A stretch of 64,000 nucleotides of DNA. It comes from Henriciella litoralis (GTDB lineage Bacteria > Pseudomonadota > Alphaproteobacteria > Caulobacterales > Hyphomonadaceae). Within the stretch, counting starts at the first letter, position 1. The number at the start of each line of letters is the position of its first letter. Positions 28,314 to 38,446 of this stretch are shown piece after piece. The notes beneath the pieces were generated by a model, which saw only the letters and a list, made by a program, of their open reading frames with translations, made no database searches and had not been told where the DNA came from. The stretch lies in the NCBI RefSeq assembly GCF_002088935.1, contig NZ_NCSS01000006.1, forward strand, positions 310,001 through 374,000, read 5' to 3'. The position numbers and the translations under genes were made by a program.

Positions 28314-29082
28314 CGTCGGCAATACCAATACGGTTTTTGCCCTGCACGATGGTGAAGATTGGGTCGCGATGTGGCGGAGCGCGACAGACTCGCGGCGAAC
28401 TGCGGATGATCACATCGTCTGGCTGGGGCCGTTGATGGACATGCGTAAGGTGTCAGTGAATGACGTAAGCGCGTGCGTGATCTCATGTGTTGTCCCCCAA
28501 GCGCTTTTCAATTTCAGAAATCTGGCCCGGCGATACTTTGCTGTTGAGCCGCTTGTCGTGGGTGAGCCTGACGTCGAGCTTGGTGTTCCCATCCGCATCC
28601 AGAGACCGGAACAGGTGGGCGCGGACAGGCTTGTTGCCGCGATAGGCGCGCACATCGCGTATCCTGGCGCCTTGATCGTGATTGATAGCGGCACTGCAAC
28701 CACACTCGATGTTGTGGGGCCGGACGGTGGCTTCGAAGGCGGCATCATCAGCCCCGGCATCAATCTGTCGATGCGCGCCTTGCATGATGCGGCCGCCCAA
28801 TTGCCACGCATCGCTATCCAGAAACCGGAACGCATCATTGGCGATTCAACTGTTGCCGCGATGCAGACAGGCGTCTTCTGGGGATATATCGATTTGATAG
28901 ACGGTCTCGTGAGGCGCGTGAAAGAAGAGTATGCGCAGCCGATGACCGTGATCGCCACGGGCGGTGTCGCCTCGCTCTTTGAAGGCGCTAGCGCGACGAT
29001 CGACCATTACGACCAGACGCTCATGGAGTCTGGGTTGCTGGAAATATACCGGCGCAACAAGAAAGCTTTGAATGGCAAATAA
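28297..29082 (+). CDS. coaX: Type III pantothenate kinase
   Basis: CoaX phosphorylates pantothenate in the first committed step of coenzyme A synthesis. The 261-residue protein belongs to the ASKHA fold. It shows the N-terminal phosphate loop [16 protein letters not shown], the pantothenate and dimer segment [14 protein letters not shown] with its conserved Asp near 109, and [13 protein letters not shown] near 127. Unlike CoaA it is insensitive to CoA feedback in studied cases. The birA-coaX-rnj order is common in the class. Confidence 0.94.
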   Translation: MLLAIDVGNTNTVFALHDGEDWVAMWRSATDSRRTADDHIVWLGPLMDMRKVSVNDVSACVISCVVPQALFNFRNLARRYFAVEPLVVGEPDVELGVPIRIQRPEQVGADRLVAAIGAHIAYPGALIVIDSGTATTLDVVGPDGGFEGGIISPGINLSMRALHDAAAQLPRIAIQKPERIIGDSTVAAMQTGVFWGYIDLIDGLVRRVKEEYAQPMTVIATGGVASLFEGASATIDHYDQTLMESGLLEIYRRNKKALNGK

Positions 29083-30751
29083 GGATACACCCGAACTCGT
29101 CTTTCTACCGCTTGGCGGCTGTGGCGAAATCGGAATGAATCTCAACGCTTACGGGTATGGTCCTTCCCATGCCCGAAAATGGATACTGGTCGACGTTGGG
29201 GTCACGTTTGGTGATCATACGACGCCCGGCATTGATCTCATTTGCCCGGACCCGGAATTCATCGCTGAACATGCAGATGACATCGAAGCGATTTTTCTGA
29301 CGCATGCCCATGAAGACCATATCGGCGCTGTGGGGCTCTTGTGGCCACGGTTGAGAGCTCCCCTATATGCGACGCCGTTTACCGCGCACCTCGTGGCCGG
29401 CAAGCTTGCCGAGCGCGGTCTCAAACATGTGGATGTGAATGTCATTCCCATCGGTGGAGCGGTCGAAGCCGGACCATTCCATGTCCGGTACATGACGCTG
29501 ACCCATTCCATTCCGGAGCCTAATGCGCTTGCGATTACCACGCCGGCCGGTGTCATCCTTCACACCGGCGACTGGAAGATTGATCCCGATCCGTTGATCG
29601 GGGACAGCGTCGATATTGAAGGTCTGACAAAGCTTGGAGACGAAGGTGTCCTCGCCATGGTGTGCGATAGCACCAACGTTTTTGTTGATGGCGAGAGCGG
29701 CTCAGAAGCAACGGTTCGAAAGAACTTGATCGAACTTATCGGGTCGCTTGAGGGCCGCGTCGCCGTTGCAACCTTTGCTTCGAATGTCGCGCGCGTATCC
29801 ACGGTTATAGAGGCCGCCCGCTTGGCCGGACGAAGTGTTTGTCTAGCAGGGCGCAGCATGCACAAGATTGTCGATGCGGCGGTCCAGACAGGTGTGCTGA
29901 AGGATTTGCCAGACCTGGTTGATGAAGCGGATGCCGGTAGTTTTCCTTCCGACAAGATCCTTTACCTTTGCACGGGCAGTCAGGGCGAAGAGCGCGCAGC
30001 GCTTGGCCGTATTGCCAGCGGATCGCATCGCCATATCGTGCTTGGCGAGGGTGATACGGTCGTGTTTTCCTCGCGTGTTATTCCCGGCAATGAGAAGGGC
30101 ATATTTGATATGCAAAATGCCCTGGCGGAAAAGGGCGTTCGTATCATCACTGACCGCATGTCGCCAAAAACGATACATGTATCAGGGCATCCCGCGCGCG
30201 ATGAGCTGAAGCAAATGTATCAATGGGTGAGGCCGCGCATCTCGGTCCCGGTCCACGGTGAGCGTCGGCATATCATGGAGCATGCAATCTTTGCGAAATC
30301 CATGCAGGTGCCCGAGGCTGTTACGCCGCGAAATGGAGACCTTATCCGTCTCGCGCCCGGGCGCGCCGAGGTAATTGATGTGGTTCCAAACGGCCGTCTT
30401 CATCTGGATGGCTCACGTCTGGTGCCAGCTGATTCTGCCGGGCTCAGAGAGCGTATTGCGATATCGAAATTTGGCTATGCGACGGCCAGTATTTCGTTCG
30501 ATGAATCCGGCTCAATTGCTGACGGCCCATATTTGTCCGTTCGTGGCCTTTCGGAGCTTGATGGCAGTCTGGCTGACGAGTCCGTGGATATCCTCGAAGA
30601 AGCTTGCGAAGAAGCAATAGACGGTTTGTCGCGCCGCAAGCGCCTTGACGACAATGCCGTAGAAGCGGTTCTGGTGAGAGCAATAAGAAAGTCCTGCGAG
30701 CGCGAGTTTGGGCGCAAACCGCTCGTGGATATAACAATCATGAGAGTGTGA
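29072..30751 (+). CDS. rnj: Ribonuclease J
   Basis: RNase J is a 5'-3' exo- and endoribonuclease of the metallo-beta-lactamase/beta-CASP family. The 559-residue protein has the zinc motif HAHEDH (His78, His80, Asp82, His83), GGCGEIGMN at the N-terminus, [11 protein letters not shown] near 165, and a beta-CASP region with [10 protein letters not shown] near 369. A C-terminal domain continues to residue 559. In alphaproteobacteria it matures rRNA and acts in mRNA decay. It overlaps coaX by 11 bases. Confidence 0.94.
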   Translation: MANKDTPELVFLPLGGCGEIGMNLNAYGYGPSHARKWILVDVGVTFGDHTTPGIDLICPDPEFIAEHADDIEAIFLTHAHEDHIGAVGLLWPRLRAPLYATPFTAHLVAGKLAERGLKHVDVNVIPIGGAVEAGPFHVRYMTLTHSIPEPNALAITTPAGVILHTGDWKIDPDPLIGDSVDIEGLTKLGDEGVLAMVCDSTNVFVDGESGSEATVRKNLIELIGSLEGRVAVATFASNVARVSTVIEAARLAGRSVCLAGRSMHKIVDAAVQTGVLKDLPDLVDEADAGSFPSDKILYLCTGSQGEERAALGRIASGSHRHIVLGEGDTVVFSSRVIPGNEKGIFDMQNALAEKGVRIITDRMSPKTIHVSGHPARDELKQMYQWVRPRISVPVHGERRHIMEHAIFAKSMQVPEAVTPRNGDLIRLAPGRAEVIDVVPNGRLHLDGSRLVPADSAGLRERIAISKFGYATASISFDESGSIADGPYLSVRGLSELDGSLADESVDILEEACEEAIDGLSRRKRLDDNAVEAVLVRAIRKSCEREFGRKPLVDITIMRV

Positions 30752-30758
30752 GGACGCC

Positions 30759-31190
30759 ATGTCGAAAGAATTCAAACTCGGACCCCTGAACCATGTCGGC
30801 GTTGCCGTGCCGTCTTTGCCAGACGCAATCGATACCTATCGGACACTGTATGGCGCAACGGACATTACCGAGCCATTCGACATGGAAGCCCAGGGCGTGA
30901 AGGTCTGCTTCGTCAACTTGCCAAACAGCCAGATCGAGTTGATCGAGCCGTTGAGCGAGGCCAGCCCGATCTGGAATTTCATTCAGAAAAATCCAAAAGG
31001 CGGCCAGCACCACGTCTGTTTCGAAGTTGATGATATCAATGAAGCGGTCGACGTCATGAAAACACGTGGCGCCACCGTACTTGGCGAGCCGCGCATTGGC
31101 GCTCACGGCACGCCAATCGTCTTTGTGCATCCAAAAAATTCAAACGGTGTGCTTGTTGAGCTAATGGAGACCCCGAAGGGCGATCACTAA
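30759..31190 (+). CDS. mce: Methylmalonyl-CoA epimerase
   Basis: Mce interconverts the S and R forms of methylmalonyl-CoA in the propionyl-CoA to succinyl-CoA route. The 143-residue vicinal-oxygen-chelate protein starts LGPLNHVGVAVPSL with a metal His. It has QIELIEPL near 66, HHVCFEVDD near 86 with a second His, and LVELMETPK with the metal Glu near the end. It lies 7 bases after rnj and overlaps the next gene by one base. Confidence 0.93.
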   Translation: MSKEFKLGPLNHVGVAVPSLPDAIDTYRTLYGATDITEPFDMEAQGVKVCFVNLPNSQIELIEPLSEASPIWNFIQKNPKGGQHHVCFEVDDINEAVDVMKTRGATVLGEPRIGAHGTPIVFVHPKNSNGVLVELMETPKGDH

Positions 31191-31438
31191 TGAACCTCGT
31201 CGGCGGCATCGTTATCTTTCTTATATCCTGGTGGATCTGCCTGCTTGTCGTTCTGCCCATCGGCGTGCGTGGCCAGTTTGAAGACGGGGAAGTGACCGAT
31301 GGCAGCGAAGAAGGTGCGCCCGTATCCCACATGATGCCGAAGAAGATCTTGTGGGCCACGATTGGCGCTGTCCTTTGCACGGTTCTTGCCGGATTGGTTG
31401 TAGTGCCGCTCATCCGCGTCTACGGCGGCCACATCTAG
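31190..31438 (+). CDS. DUF1467 family membrane protein
   Basis: An 82-residue protein with two membrane helices (about 4-26 and 54-76), joined by an acidic loop and an ISWWICLLVVLPIGV motif near the start. It fits the DUF1467 family, small alphaproteobacterial proteins found beside mce and proS. Function is unknown. The TAATG overlap couples it to mce. Confidence 0.85.
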   Translation: MNLVGGIVIFLISWWICLLVVLPIGVRGQFEDGEVTDGSEEGAPVSHMMPKKILWATIGAVLCTVLAGLVVVPLIRVYGGHI

Positions 31439-31448
31439 GCTGAGCCTG

Positions 31449-31484
31449 GATCATGATCGGATAACAGCGCATGCTTGCATGCGC
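31449..31484. repeat. Two adjacent palindromes between the DUF1467 gene and proS
   Basis: GATCATGATC at 31449-31458 is a perfect 10-base palindrome. GCGCATGC-TT-GCATGCGC at 31467-31484 is an inverted repeat that would fold with a practical 6-base-pair stem. They lie in the 115-base gap before proS. No T-tract follows, so they could be a weak terminator or binding sites. Nothing else was recognised in this gap. Confidence 0.4.
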
Positions 31485-31553
31485 GCTCTAGCCAATCTTC
31501 AAATCTCACAATAACACAGGCTTCAAATCAGCCGTTCGAGAGATGACGCGCCC

Positions 31554-32873
31554 ATGCGACTTTCAAAATTCTTCTTGCCCGTGTCCAAGGATGTTCCTGC
31601 TGACGCGGCCATCGTTTCGCATCAATTGATGTTGCGCACCGGAATGGTGCGTCAGAACGGAGCGGGCATCTATTCCTGGCTGCCTTTGGGCTTCCGGGTT
31701 CTTCAAAAGATCGAACAGATCGTTCGCGAAGAGATGAACCGCGCGGGCGCCATCGAAATGCTGATGCCCACCATCCAGCAGGCCGAGCTCTGGCAGGAGA
31801 GCGGACGCTATGATGATTACGGCAAAGAGATGCTGCGGATCACGGACCGGCATGACCGCGAGATGCTCTTCGGCCCGACAAATGAAGAGCTGATCACCGA
31901 CGTCTTCCGCTCCTACGTGAAAAGCTACAAGGCGCTGCCACTCAATCTCTATCACACGCAGTGGAAGTTCCGGGACGAGATTCGCCCGCGCTTTGGCGTG
32001 ATGCGCGGGCGCGAATTCCTGATGAAGGACGCGTATTCGTTCGATCTGACAGAAGACGATGCGCGCAAAAGCTATCGGAAAATGTTCTGTGCCTACCTCA
32101 ATGCATTTGAGCGGATGGGGCTGACCGCAATTCCGATGCAGGCTGACACCGGACCAATCGGCGGTGACCTCAGTCACGAATTTATTGTGCTTGCCGAGAC
32201 AGGCGAAAGCGCCGTGTTCTGTGACAAGGCACTTCTGGATATGCCCGCACCCGGCCTCGATCTTGATTTTGAGGGTGACCTGACCGCGGAAGTGGAAAAA
32301 CGCACCTCTTACTATGCGGCGACCGAAGAGATGATCGACGAGGCTGAGTTTGCGAAGGTCCCCGAAGATCGTCAGGTTTCGGCACGCGGTATCGAAGTCG
32401 GGCACATCTTCTTTTTCGGAACGAAATATTCCAAGGCGATGAATGCAACCGTGCAGACAGCGGATGGTGAGAATCTGCCGGTTCAGATGGGCAGCTACGG
32501 GATTGGCGTTTCGCGTCTGGTCGGCGGCATCATCGAAGCCTGCCATGACGAGAATGGTATCGTCTGGCCTGCAGCTGTTTCGCCTTTCGATGTTGGCCTG
32601 ATCTCCATGCGGCCAAAGGATGAAACAGTCTCGTCACACGCAGACGCCGCCTACGCTGAATTGGGCAAAGCCGGTTTCGATGTGCTGTACGATGAGACGG
32701 ACGAACGTCCGGGCTCCAAATTCAATCGCATGGACCTGATTGGACTGCCTTGGCAGATCGTCATCGGGCCGCGCGGTATCGACGCTGGTGTGGTGGAGCT
32801 CAAGAATCGCAAATCGGGCGAGAAGACAGAGCTACCGTTGGCAAAGGCGATTGAGCGGATCAAGGCTGGCTAA
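31554..32873 (+). CDS. proS: Prolyl-tRNA synthetase, short alphaproteobacterial form
   Basis: ProRS charges tRNA-Pro; its substrate tRNA is encoded at 10216-10292. At 439 residues this is the compact class II form without the inserted editing domain of about 180 residues found in E. coli. Class II motif 2 is seen as [22 protein letters not shown] (split by the fRxE loop). Motif 3 is [13 protein letters not shown] near residue 317, and a C-terminal anticodon-binding domain follows from about 340. Misactivated alanine may need editing in trans. It overlaps the next gene by one base. Confidence 0.95.
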   Translation: MRLSKFFLPVSKDVPADAAIVSHQLMLRTGMVRQNGAGIYSWLPLGFRVLQKIEQIVREEMNRAGAIEMLMPTIQQAELWQESGRYDDYGKEMLRITDRHDREMLFGPTNEELITDVFRSYVKSYKALPLNLYHTQWKFRDEIRPRFGVMRGREFLMKDAYSFDLTEDDARKSYRKMFCAYLNAFERMGLTAIPMQADTGPIGGDLSHEFIVLAETGESAVFCDKALLDMPAPGLDLDFEGDLTAEVEKRTSYYAATEEMIDEAEFAKVPEDRQVSARGIEVGHIFFFGTKYSKAMNATVQTADGENLPVQMGSYGIGVSRLVGGIIEACHDENGIVWPAAVSPFDVGLISMRPKDETVSSHADAAYAELGKAGFDVLYDETDERPGSKFNRMDLIGLPWQIVIGPRGIDAGVVELKNRKSGEKTELPLAKAIERIKAG

Positions 32874-34144
32874 TGGCTAATCCTGCGCCTTTCAGTCAGG
32901 TCGAGCGCGCTCTTGCCTGGCGATACCTGCGCGCACGCCGTCAGCACGGCGGTGCCTCGCTTATTTCAATCATTTCCTTCTTCGGAATTATGCTCGCAGT
33001 CACTGCGCTCATCGTGATCATGTCTGTCATGGCCGGGTTTCGCTCGACCTTGCTGAACGCTTTGCTAGGCGGGCAAGGCCATGTTTTCGTGACGGTGAAC
33101 GGCTATCCTGAAGGCGATGTGCAGGATCTCACTCAACAGATTATCGAGCTTGAGGGCATAAAAAGCGCGTCTCCGATCATTGAGCAGCAGGTTCTGGCGA
33201 CCTCAGAATATGCTCGTACGGGGGCAATTGTTCGCGGTGTCCGGCCTGATGATCTCGACAATCTGCCATATCTCGCAAATGGAAAATCGACTGCTGATGC
33301 GGCTGGATTCAATGCGGGGCGAAACGGTGGTGATGTCGTCCTGATCGGCGCTTTCCTGGCATCTGACCTTGGCGTTGGGATTGGGGATAAGATCACGCTT
33401 ATTGCGCCTGAAGGGGTGGCCGGTCCATTCGGGGTGACGCCTCGCAGCAAGGCCTATACGATAGGCGACACGTTCACGACTGGTAGTGTCGAACTGGACA
33501 AGCTCTATGTCCTGATGCCGATGCAGCAGGCGCAACTGTTCTTCAACAAGCGCGGCGAATATCAGCTAATCGATGTCCGCATCGACGAGCCGATGAAGTC
33601 TGAGCAAGCCGTTGCCCGTATTCGGGATGCGACCGGTAATATCTTTCCAATACAGGACTGGAAGCGCCAGCGCGCGTCCTACTTCAACGCACTCAACGTC
33701 GAGCGGGGCATGATGCGCATCATCATGCTGATCCTCATTACAATTACCGCTCTCAACATCATTACGGGCGTAGTCATGCTCGTGAAGAACAAGACCCGCG
33801 ATATTGCGATCCTCCGGACGATTGGCGCAACACAAGGATCGGTGATGCGCATCTTCATCATGATTGGCGCAATCCTCGGTCTGGCTGGGGCCCTGATCGG
33901 CTTGGCTCTCGGTGTGCTGATCGTGTTGAACATTGGTGTCGTGGAGTCCTTCCTCAGCGCCATTCTCGGCCGCGATATCTTTGACGCTGAAGTCTATGGT
34001 CTTGATGGTTTGCCCGCCGAACTGGACTGGGGCGAGGCCGTATTCACAACGCTGTGGGCAATGAGCATGTCGATCCTCGTCACTATCTGGCCGGCCTGGA
34101 ATGCGGCACGGCTCGACCCTGTTGATGCATTGAGGTTCGAATAA
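32873..34144 (+). CDS. lolC: Lipoprotein-releasing ABC transporter permease (LolC/LolE family)
   Basis: This 423-residue inner-membrane protein should work with LolD to extract outer-membrane lipoproteins and hand them to LolA. It has an N-terminal helix (about 22-46), a large periplasmic domain, and three C-terminal helices (about 281-305, 321-352, 386-407). The FtsX-like segment KNKTRDIAILRTIGATQGS lies between the second and third helix. Only one permease gene is present beside lolD, so a homodimer (LolF-type) is likely. It is tightly coupled to proS and lolD. Confidence 0.92.
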   Translation: MANPAPFSQVERALAWRYLRARRQHGGASLISIISFFGIMLAVTALIVIMSVMAGFRSTLLNALLGGQGHVFVTVNGYPEGDVQDLTQQIIELEGIKSASPIIEQQVLATSEYARTGAIVRGVRPDDLDNLPYLANGKSTADAAGFNAGRNGGDVVLIGAFLASDLGVGIGDKITLIAPEGVAGPFGVTPRSKAYTIGDTFTTGSVELDKLYVLMPMQQAQLFFNKRGEYQLIDVRIDEPMKSEQAVARIRDATGNIFPIQDWKRQRASYFNALNVERGMMRIIMLILITITALNIITGVVMLVKNKTRDIAILRTIGATQGSVMRIFIMIGAILGLAGALIGLALGVLIVLNIGVVESFLSAILGRDIFDAEVYGLDGLPAELDWGEAVFTTLWAMSMSILVTIWPAWNAARLDPVDALRFE

Positions 34145-34830
34145 TGAGCGCGCCCGTCCTCGAATTACGCGGCATCGTCCGAGAATACCGGTCAGGCCCG
34201 AACGTCCTGAAAGTGCTGGAAGAGGCTGACCTTGTCCTGAACAGGGGTGAGCTTGTTGGTCTGGTCGGCCCATCAGGCTCAGGCAAATCGACATTGCTTC
34301 ATACGGCGGGCCTGCTGGAGCGCGCCGAGGGCGGCGAAGTGCTTCTGGATGGTGAGGGCGTGCTTAAGCTTTCCGATTCCGTTCGCACGCGGCTACGGCG
34401 TGAGAAGCTTGGCTTCGTCTATCAGTTTCATCACCTTCTGCCGGAATTCAACGCGTTAGATAACGTTGCCATGCCGCTTATGGTGAATGGTGTGAAACGG
34501 TCAGTGGCGCGCGAAAAGGCTTCAGTTCTGCTCAACGAAATGGGTCTTGCTGACCGTGCGACACACCAACCCGGACAGCTGTCTGGCGGTGAGCAACAAC
34601 GCGTCGCGATTGCGCGTGCGCTGGTCAACGATCCGAGACTGGTGATTGCGGACGAGCCGACAGGTAATCTCGATCCGGCGACAACCGACAGGGTTTTTGC
34701 GAGCCTTATCAAGATCGCCCAGAGCGAAGGCGCTGCTGTCCTGATCGCTACCCATAACATGGCGCTTACGCGGCACATGGACCGTGTGCTGACCCTCAAG
34801 GACGGGAAACTCACAGACTTTACTGCATAG
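34144..34830 (+). CDS. lolD: Lipoprotein-releasing ABC transporter ATPase
   Basis: LolD powers the Lol transporter. The 228-residue protein has Walker A GPSGSGKST near residue 40, the Q-loop FVYQFHHLLPEFNALDN near 93, signature LSGGEQQRVAIARAL near 145, Walker B VIADEPTGNLD near 168 and the switch His in ATHNM near 204. It starts in an ATAATG overlap with the permease. The 59-base gap before dnaE follows. Confidence 0.95.
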   Translation: MSAPVLELRGIVREYRSGPNVLKVLEEADLVLNRGELVGLVGPSGSGKSTLLHTAGLLERAEGGEVLLDGEGVLKLSDSVRTRLRREKLGFVYQFHHLLPEFNALDNVAMPLMVNGVKRSVAREKASVLLNEMGLADRATHQPGQLSGGEQQRVAIARALVNDPRLVIADEPTGNLDPATTDRVFASLIKIAQSEGAAVLIATHNMALTRHMDRVLTLKDGKLTDFTA

Positions 34831-34889
34831 GCCCTTCGACTCAGTGGCTTGAACAGGCATACTCACTTTGTTCTCGCAGGAGTGTGTCT

Positions 34890-37800
34890 TTGTCCGATCA
34901 GCTTTTTATCCATCTGGCGGTCCGTACCAGCTTCTCGCTGCTGGAAAGCATGATCACGCCGAAAGATCTGAAGGCTTGGGCTGCGGACTATTTCGTCCCG
35001 GCTGTCGCCGTTACTGATCGAAATAATCTTTTTGGCGCGCTGGAAATCTCTGAAACCTTGGCGGGCGCTGGTGTTCAGCCGATCATGGCCTGCTGCTTTG
35101 ACGTTACCGACGGGGCGCATCAGGAGTGGCTGACCCAGGTCTCACTCTATGCGCAGGACGAGCCGGGATATCGCCGACTGATGGAGCTATCGTCCCTGGC
35201 TTATCTCGAGGCTGAGGACGGGGTGCCACGGCTCAAACGCCAACATCTGTTCGAAAAGACCGACGGCCTTATCCTGCTCACAGGCGGGTCAAATGGCGAA
35301 GCGGCGCAATACATCCTTAAGGGCAAACAGGCTGAGGCCGAGGAGACGCTTTCGGCATTCGCTACGGCGTATCCGGGCCGTTGTTATGTAGAGCTCACGC
35401 GCCACGGCTTGCCGGATGAAGCCAATAGCGAACAGGGCCTCATTGAAGCGGCTTACAAGCTTAATCTTCCATTGGTTGCAACGCACGACGCGCGGTTTCT
35501 GAAGCCTGAAGATGCAAATGCTCATGATGCCATGATGTGTATCGCGAACGGTCAATATCTCGGGCAGGACGACCGCAAGCGGGTGTCGCCAGAGCAGTAC
35601 CTCAAGACATCGGCTCAGATGGTGGAGCTTTTCGAGGATATTCCCGAGGCTGTCGCCAACACAGTCGAAATCGCCAAACGCTGCGCCATACGTGCGCGCA
35701 AGCACGATCCGATCCTGCCAAACTTCGGGGATGGCTCGCGGTCAGAATTTGACGAATTGCGCGTTCAGGCTGAGGCCGGCCTCGAAAAACGTCTCGCTGA
35801 GGTGCCGCAGCTATATGCGCCGCGCGAAACTTATATTGAGCGGCTCAATTACGAGCTCGGCATCATCAAGAAGATGGGGTTCCCGGGCTACTTTCTGATC
35901 GTTGCTGACTTTATCAAATGGGCCAAAGAGCAGGGTATCCCCGTTGGGCCGGGTCGTGGGTCCGGCGCTGGCTCGCTCGTCGCATGGGTGCTGACCATTA
36001 CCGATCTGGATCCGCTCCGCTTCGATCTTCTGTTTGAGCGCTTCCTCAACCCGGAACGTGTGTCGATGCCCGATTTTGACATCGACTTCTGCCAGGAGCG
36101 GCGAGGTGAGGTCATCCGCTACGTTCGCGACAAATATGGCGCTGACAGCGTCGCGATGATTATCACCTTCGGTACGCTGCAGGCGAAGGCTGTGGTTCGC
36201 GATGTCGGCCGCGTGATGCAGATGCCTTACGGACAAGTAGACCGACTTGCCAAGCTCATCCCGTTCAATCCGGCCAATCCGCCGAAGCTTCAGGAAGCTA
36301 TCGACGACGAACCGAAGTTCCAGGACGAGATTGAGCAGGATCCACGCGTCGGCGAACTTTTGGAGACTGCGCTTTCGCTGGAAGGGCTGTATCGAAACGC
36401 CGGTACGCACGCCGCAGGTGTCGTTATCGGCGATCGGCCACTGACCCAGCTCGTTCCGCTTTACAACGATCCAAGATCTGACCTGCCAGCCACCCAGTTC
36501 AACATGAAGTGGGCCGAAGCTGGTGGTCTGGTGAAGTTCGACTTCCTTGGCCTAAAAACGCTGACCGTGATTGATCGGGCGCTCAAATTTATTCGGCGCG
36601 ATGGCCGCGATGTCGGGCCGGAATGGGATAGTCTCGACGACGAAGCCACATATGAGCTTATGGCGAGTGGCAATACGCTCGGCGTGTTCCAGCTCGAAGG
36701 GCAGGGCATGCGCGACACGCTGCGCAAGGTCCGTCCCGGCAATCTGGAAGATGTCATCGCGATCATCTCGCTCTATCGCCCGGGCCCGATGGATAACATT
36801 CCAACCTATGTCGCTGGGAAGGAAGACCCAAAGAACGTAAGCTATCAACACCCTGACCTCGAGCCCATTCTGGAAGCGACCTATGGCGTGCCTGTCTATC
36901 AGGAGCAGGTCATGCGGATGGCGCAAGAGATTGCCGGCTACTCTCTCGGTGAAGCTGACCTCTTGCGGCGCGCGATGGGTAAGAAAAAAGTCGAGGAAAT
37001 GGTGGCTCAGCGCGAGCGGTTCTTGCGCGGCGCCAAGGAGCTAAAAGGGATCGATGCGCCGCTTGCGAACGACATCTTCGATACGATGGAAAAGTTTGCC
37101 GGCTACGGCTTCAACAAATCCCACGCGGCGGCCTACGCCTTGATCGGGTATCAGACCGCCTATCTGAAGCAACACTTCCCTGTTGAGTTTCTCGCAGCTT
37201 CCATGAGCCTAGATCTGCACAACACTGACAAGCTCGCTGCCTTTGTTCAGGAAGCCAAGCGTCTGAAGATTTCGGTCATTCAGCCGGATGTGAACCGATC
37301 CACGGCGGACTTTGACGTTGAAGATGGTGCGCTCGTTTATGCACTCGGCGCCCTTAAAGGCGTTGGGCTTGAGGCAATGCGACACCTTCAGGCTGAGCGA
37401 ACGGATAAGGGCCGGTTCGAAAACCTGCATGACTTTGCCGAGCGCGTTGATCCGAAGTCCGTGAACAAGAAATGCATGGAGCAGCTGGCGCGCGCTGGCG
37501 GCTTTGATGCGCTTGAGCCCAACCGGGCGACCGCTCTTGCGTCTGCACACCTGCTCGCGGCCACGGCTGTTTCGGCAGCAGAGGACCGTGCAGGCGGGCA
37601 GGGGGGACTGTTCGGTGAAGCCGAACCGGCGATCCGCGCAACCTTGCCTCAGGTCTCGCCGTGGAACGGCCAGGAAAAGCTGGACCAGGAATTTGCGGCC
37701 ATTGGCTTCTATTTGAGCGGTCATCCATTGGATGACGTTCTCGAGAGTCTCGAAGAGGGCCGCATTACACTTTCGAGCAGCATCGGGGACGTTGCTGTGG

Positions 37801-38309
37801 ATGGCCGGCCTCTTGAGCTGATTGGTGTCGTGCGCCGACGTGTAGAGAAGATGTCGAGGTCAGGCGGCAAGTTTGCGTTCCTCACCCTTTCCGACCCGAC
37901 TGGTGAGGTCGAGCTTATGGTGATGCCGGAAGTGCTCGAGAATTTCAGGGATTTGATGTCACCCGGCAACAGCGTCTGGATGACTGTCAATGTGCGACGC
38001 CAGGACGAAGAGATCCGCCTGTCGGCGAAGCAGGTAAAGCCCATTGAAAAGGCCCGCATTGGCAAGAAGGCCAAAGCCCTGATCGTGAAGCTTTCGCGTG
38101 GGGCCAATTTCGAACAGTTGGCGAGTGTGGCCGAAAAGCTTGTCGATGCGCCTGGCGCCGATCGCGGTGAAATCTATCTCGATCTTGAGCTTGAAGACGG
38201 TAGAACCGTCTCAATGAAACTGCCCAAGACCTATGCCACCGGGTTGGAGGCGCTTCGCGCGCTCAAGATGGCATCCGGCGTGACGCGCGTTGATACCCGC
38301 GCTGCCTGA
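34890..38309 (+). CDS. dnaE: DNA polymerase III subunit alpha
   Basis: DnaE is the replicative polymerase. The 1139-residue protein has an N-terminal PHP domain, then the catalytic palm with PGRGSGAGSLVAW near 350 and the Asp cluster PDFDIDF near 394-400. The fingers have GTHAAGVVI near 510 and KSHAAAYALIGYQTAYLK near 745. A C-terminal OB fold is at about 975-1060. The PHP metal ligands are largely lost: HLAVRT replaces HxHxHx, and TDRNNLFG replaces TDHGNLFG. The start is TTG at 34890, because AGGAG at 34878-34882 is 7 bases upstream; the GTG at 34884 would be only one base from it. Confidence 0.96.
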   Translation: MSDQLFIHLAVRTSFSLLESMITPKDLKAWAADYFVPAVAVTDRNNLFGALEISETLAGAGVQPIMACCFDVTDGAHQEWLTQVSLYAQDEPGYRRLMELSSLAYLEAEDGVPRLKRQHLFEKTDGLILLTGGSNGEAAQYILKGKQAEAEETLSAFATAYPGRCYVELTRHGLPDEANSEQGLIEAAYKLNLPLVATHDARFLKPEDANAHDAMMCIANGQYLGQDDRKRVSPEQYLKTSAQMVELFEDIPEAVANTVEIAKRCAIRARKHDPILPNFGDGSRSEFDELRVQAEAGLEKRLAEVPQLYAPRETYIERLNYELGIIKKMGFPGYFLIVADFIKWAKEQGIPVGPGRGSGAGSLVAWVLTITDLDPLRFDLLFERFLNPERVSMPDFDIDFCQERRGEVIRYVRDKYGADSVAMIITFGTLQAKAVVRDVGRVMQMPYGQVDRLAKLIPFNPANPPKLQEAIDDEPKFQDEIEQDPRVGELLETALSLEGLYRNAGTHAAGVVIGDRPLTQLVPLYNDPRSDLPATQFNMKWAEAGGLVKFDFLGLKTLTVIDRALKFIRRDGRDVGPEWDSLDDEATYELMASGNTLGVFQLEGQGMRDTLRKVRPGNLEDVIAIISLYRPGPMDNIPTYVAGKEDPKNVSYQHPDLEPILEATYGVPVYQEQVMRMAQEIAGYSLGEADLLRRAMGKKKVEEMVAQRERFLRGAKELKGIDAPLANDIFDTMEKFAGYGFNKSHAAAYALIGYQTAYLKQHFPVEFLAASMSLDLHNTDKLAAFVQEAKRLKISVIQPDVNRSTADFDVEDGALVYALGALKGVGLEAMRHLQAERTDKGRFENLHDFAERVDPKSVNKKCMEQLARAGGFDALEPNRATALASAHLLAATAVSAAEDRAGGQGGLFGEAEPAIRATLPQVSPWNGQEKLDQEFAAIGFYLSGHPLDDVLESLEEGRITLSSSIGDVAVDGRPLELIGVVRRRVEKMSRSGGKFAFLTLSDPTGEVELMVMPEVLENFRDLMSPGNSVWMTVNVRRQDEEIRLSAKQVKPIEKARIGKKAKALIVKLSRGANFEQLASVAEKLVDAPGADRGEIYLDLELEDGRTVSMKLPKTYATGLEALRALKMASGVTRVDTRAA

Positions 38310-38318
38310 CAAGGGCGG

Positions 38319-38346
38319 TTGCGCAAACGCGCGAAATTTGTATAAG
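38319..38346 (+). promoter_or_regulatory. Candidate promoter of rpsB-tsf
   Basis: TTGCGC at 38319-38324 and TATAAG at 38341-38346 with a 16-base spacer form a good sigma-70 promoter just after dnaE. The predicted leader to rpsB is about 95 bases and includes CCGGT-CA-ACCGG at 38419-38430 next to the AAAAGGA ribosome site. Such leaders often bind the ribosomal protein, but no known S2-leader structure was recognised. Confidence 0.55.
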
Positions 38347-38446
38347 CCAGCCCCATAACCCCCGATGCGCAAGCTATCCGGTGTTGGTCTCTATGGTTTG
38401 AGCCCAATAACGCTTGTGCCGGTCAACCGGAAAAGGAAAATTAGAT

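Noticed and set aside
31563..32546. A 327-codon open frame opposite proS
   Set aside because: Antisense to a complete prolyl-tRNA synthetase; no recognisable domain and no ribosome site.
33566..34294. A 242-codon minus-strand frame across the lolC-lolD junction
   Set aside because: His/Asp-rich content arises from reading Ile/Met-rich membrane codons in reverse; not a gene.
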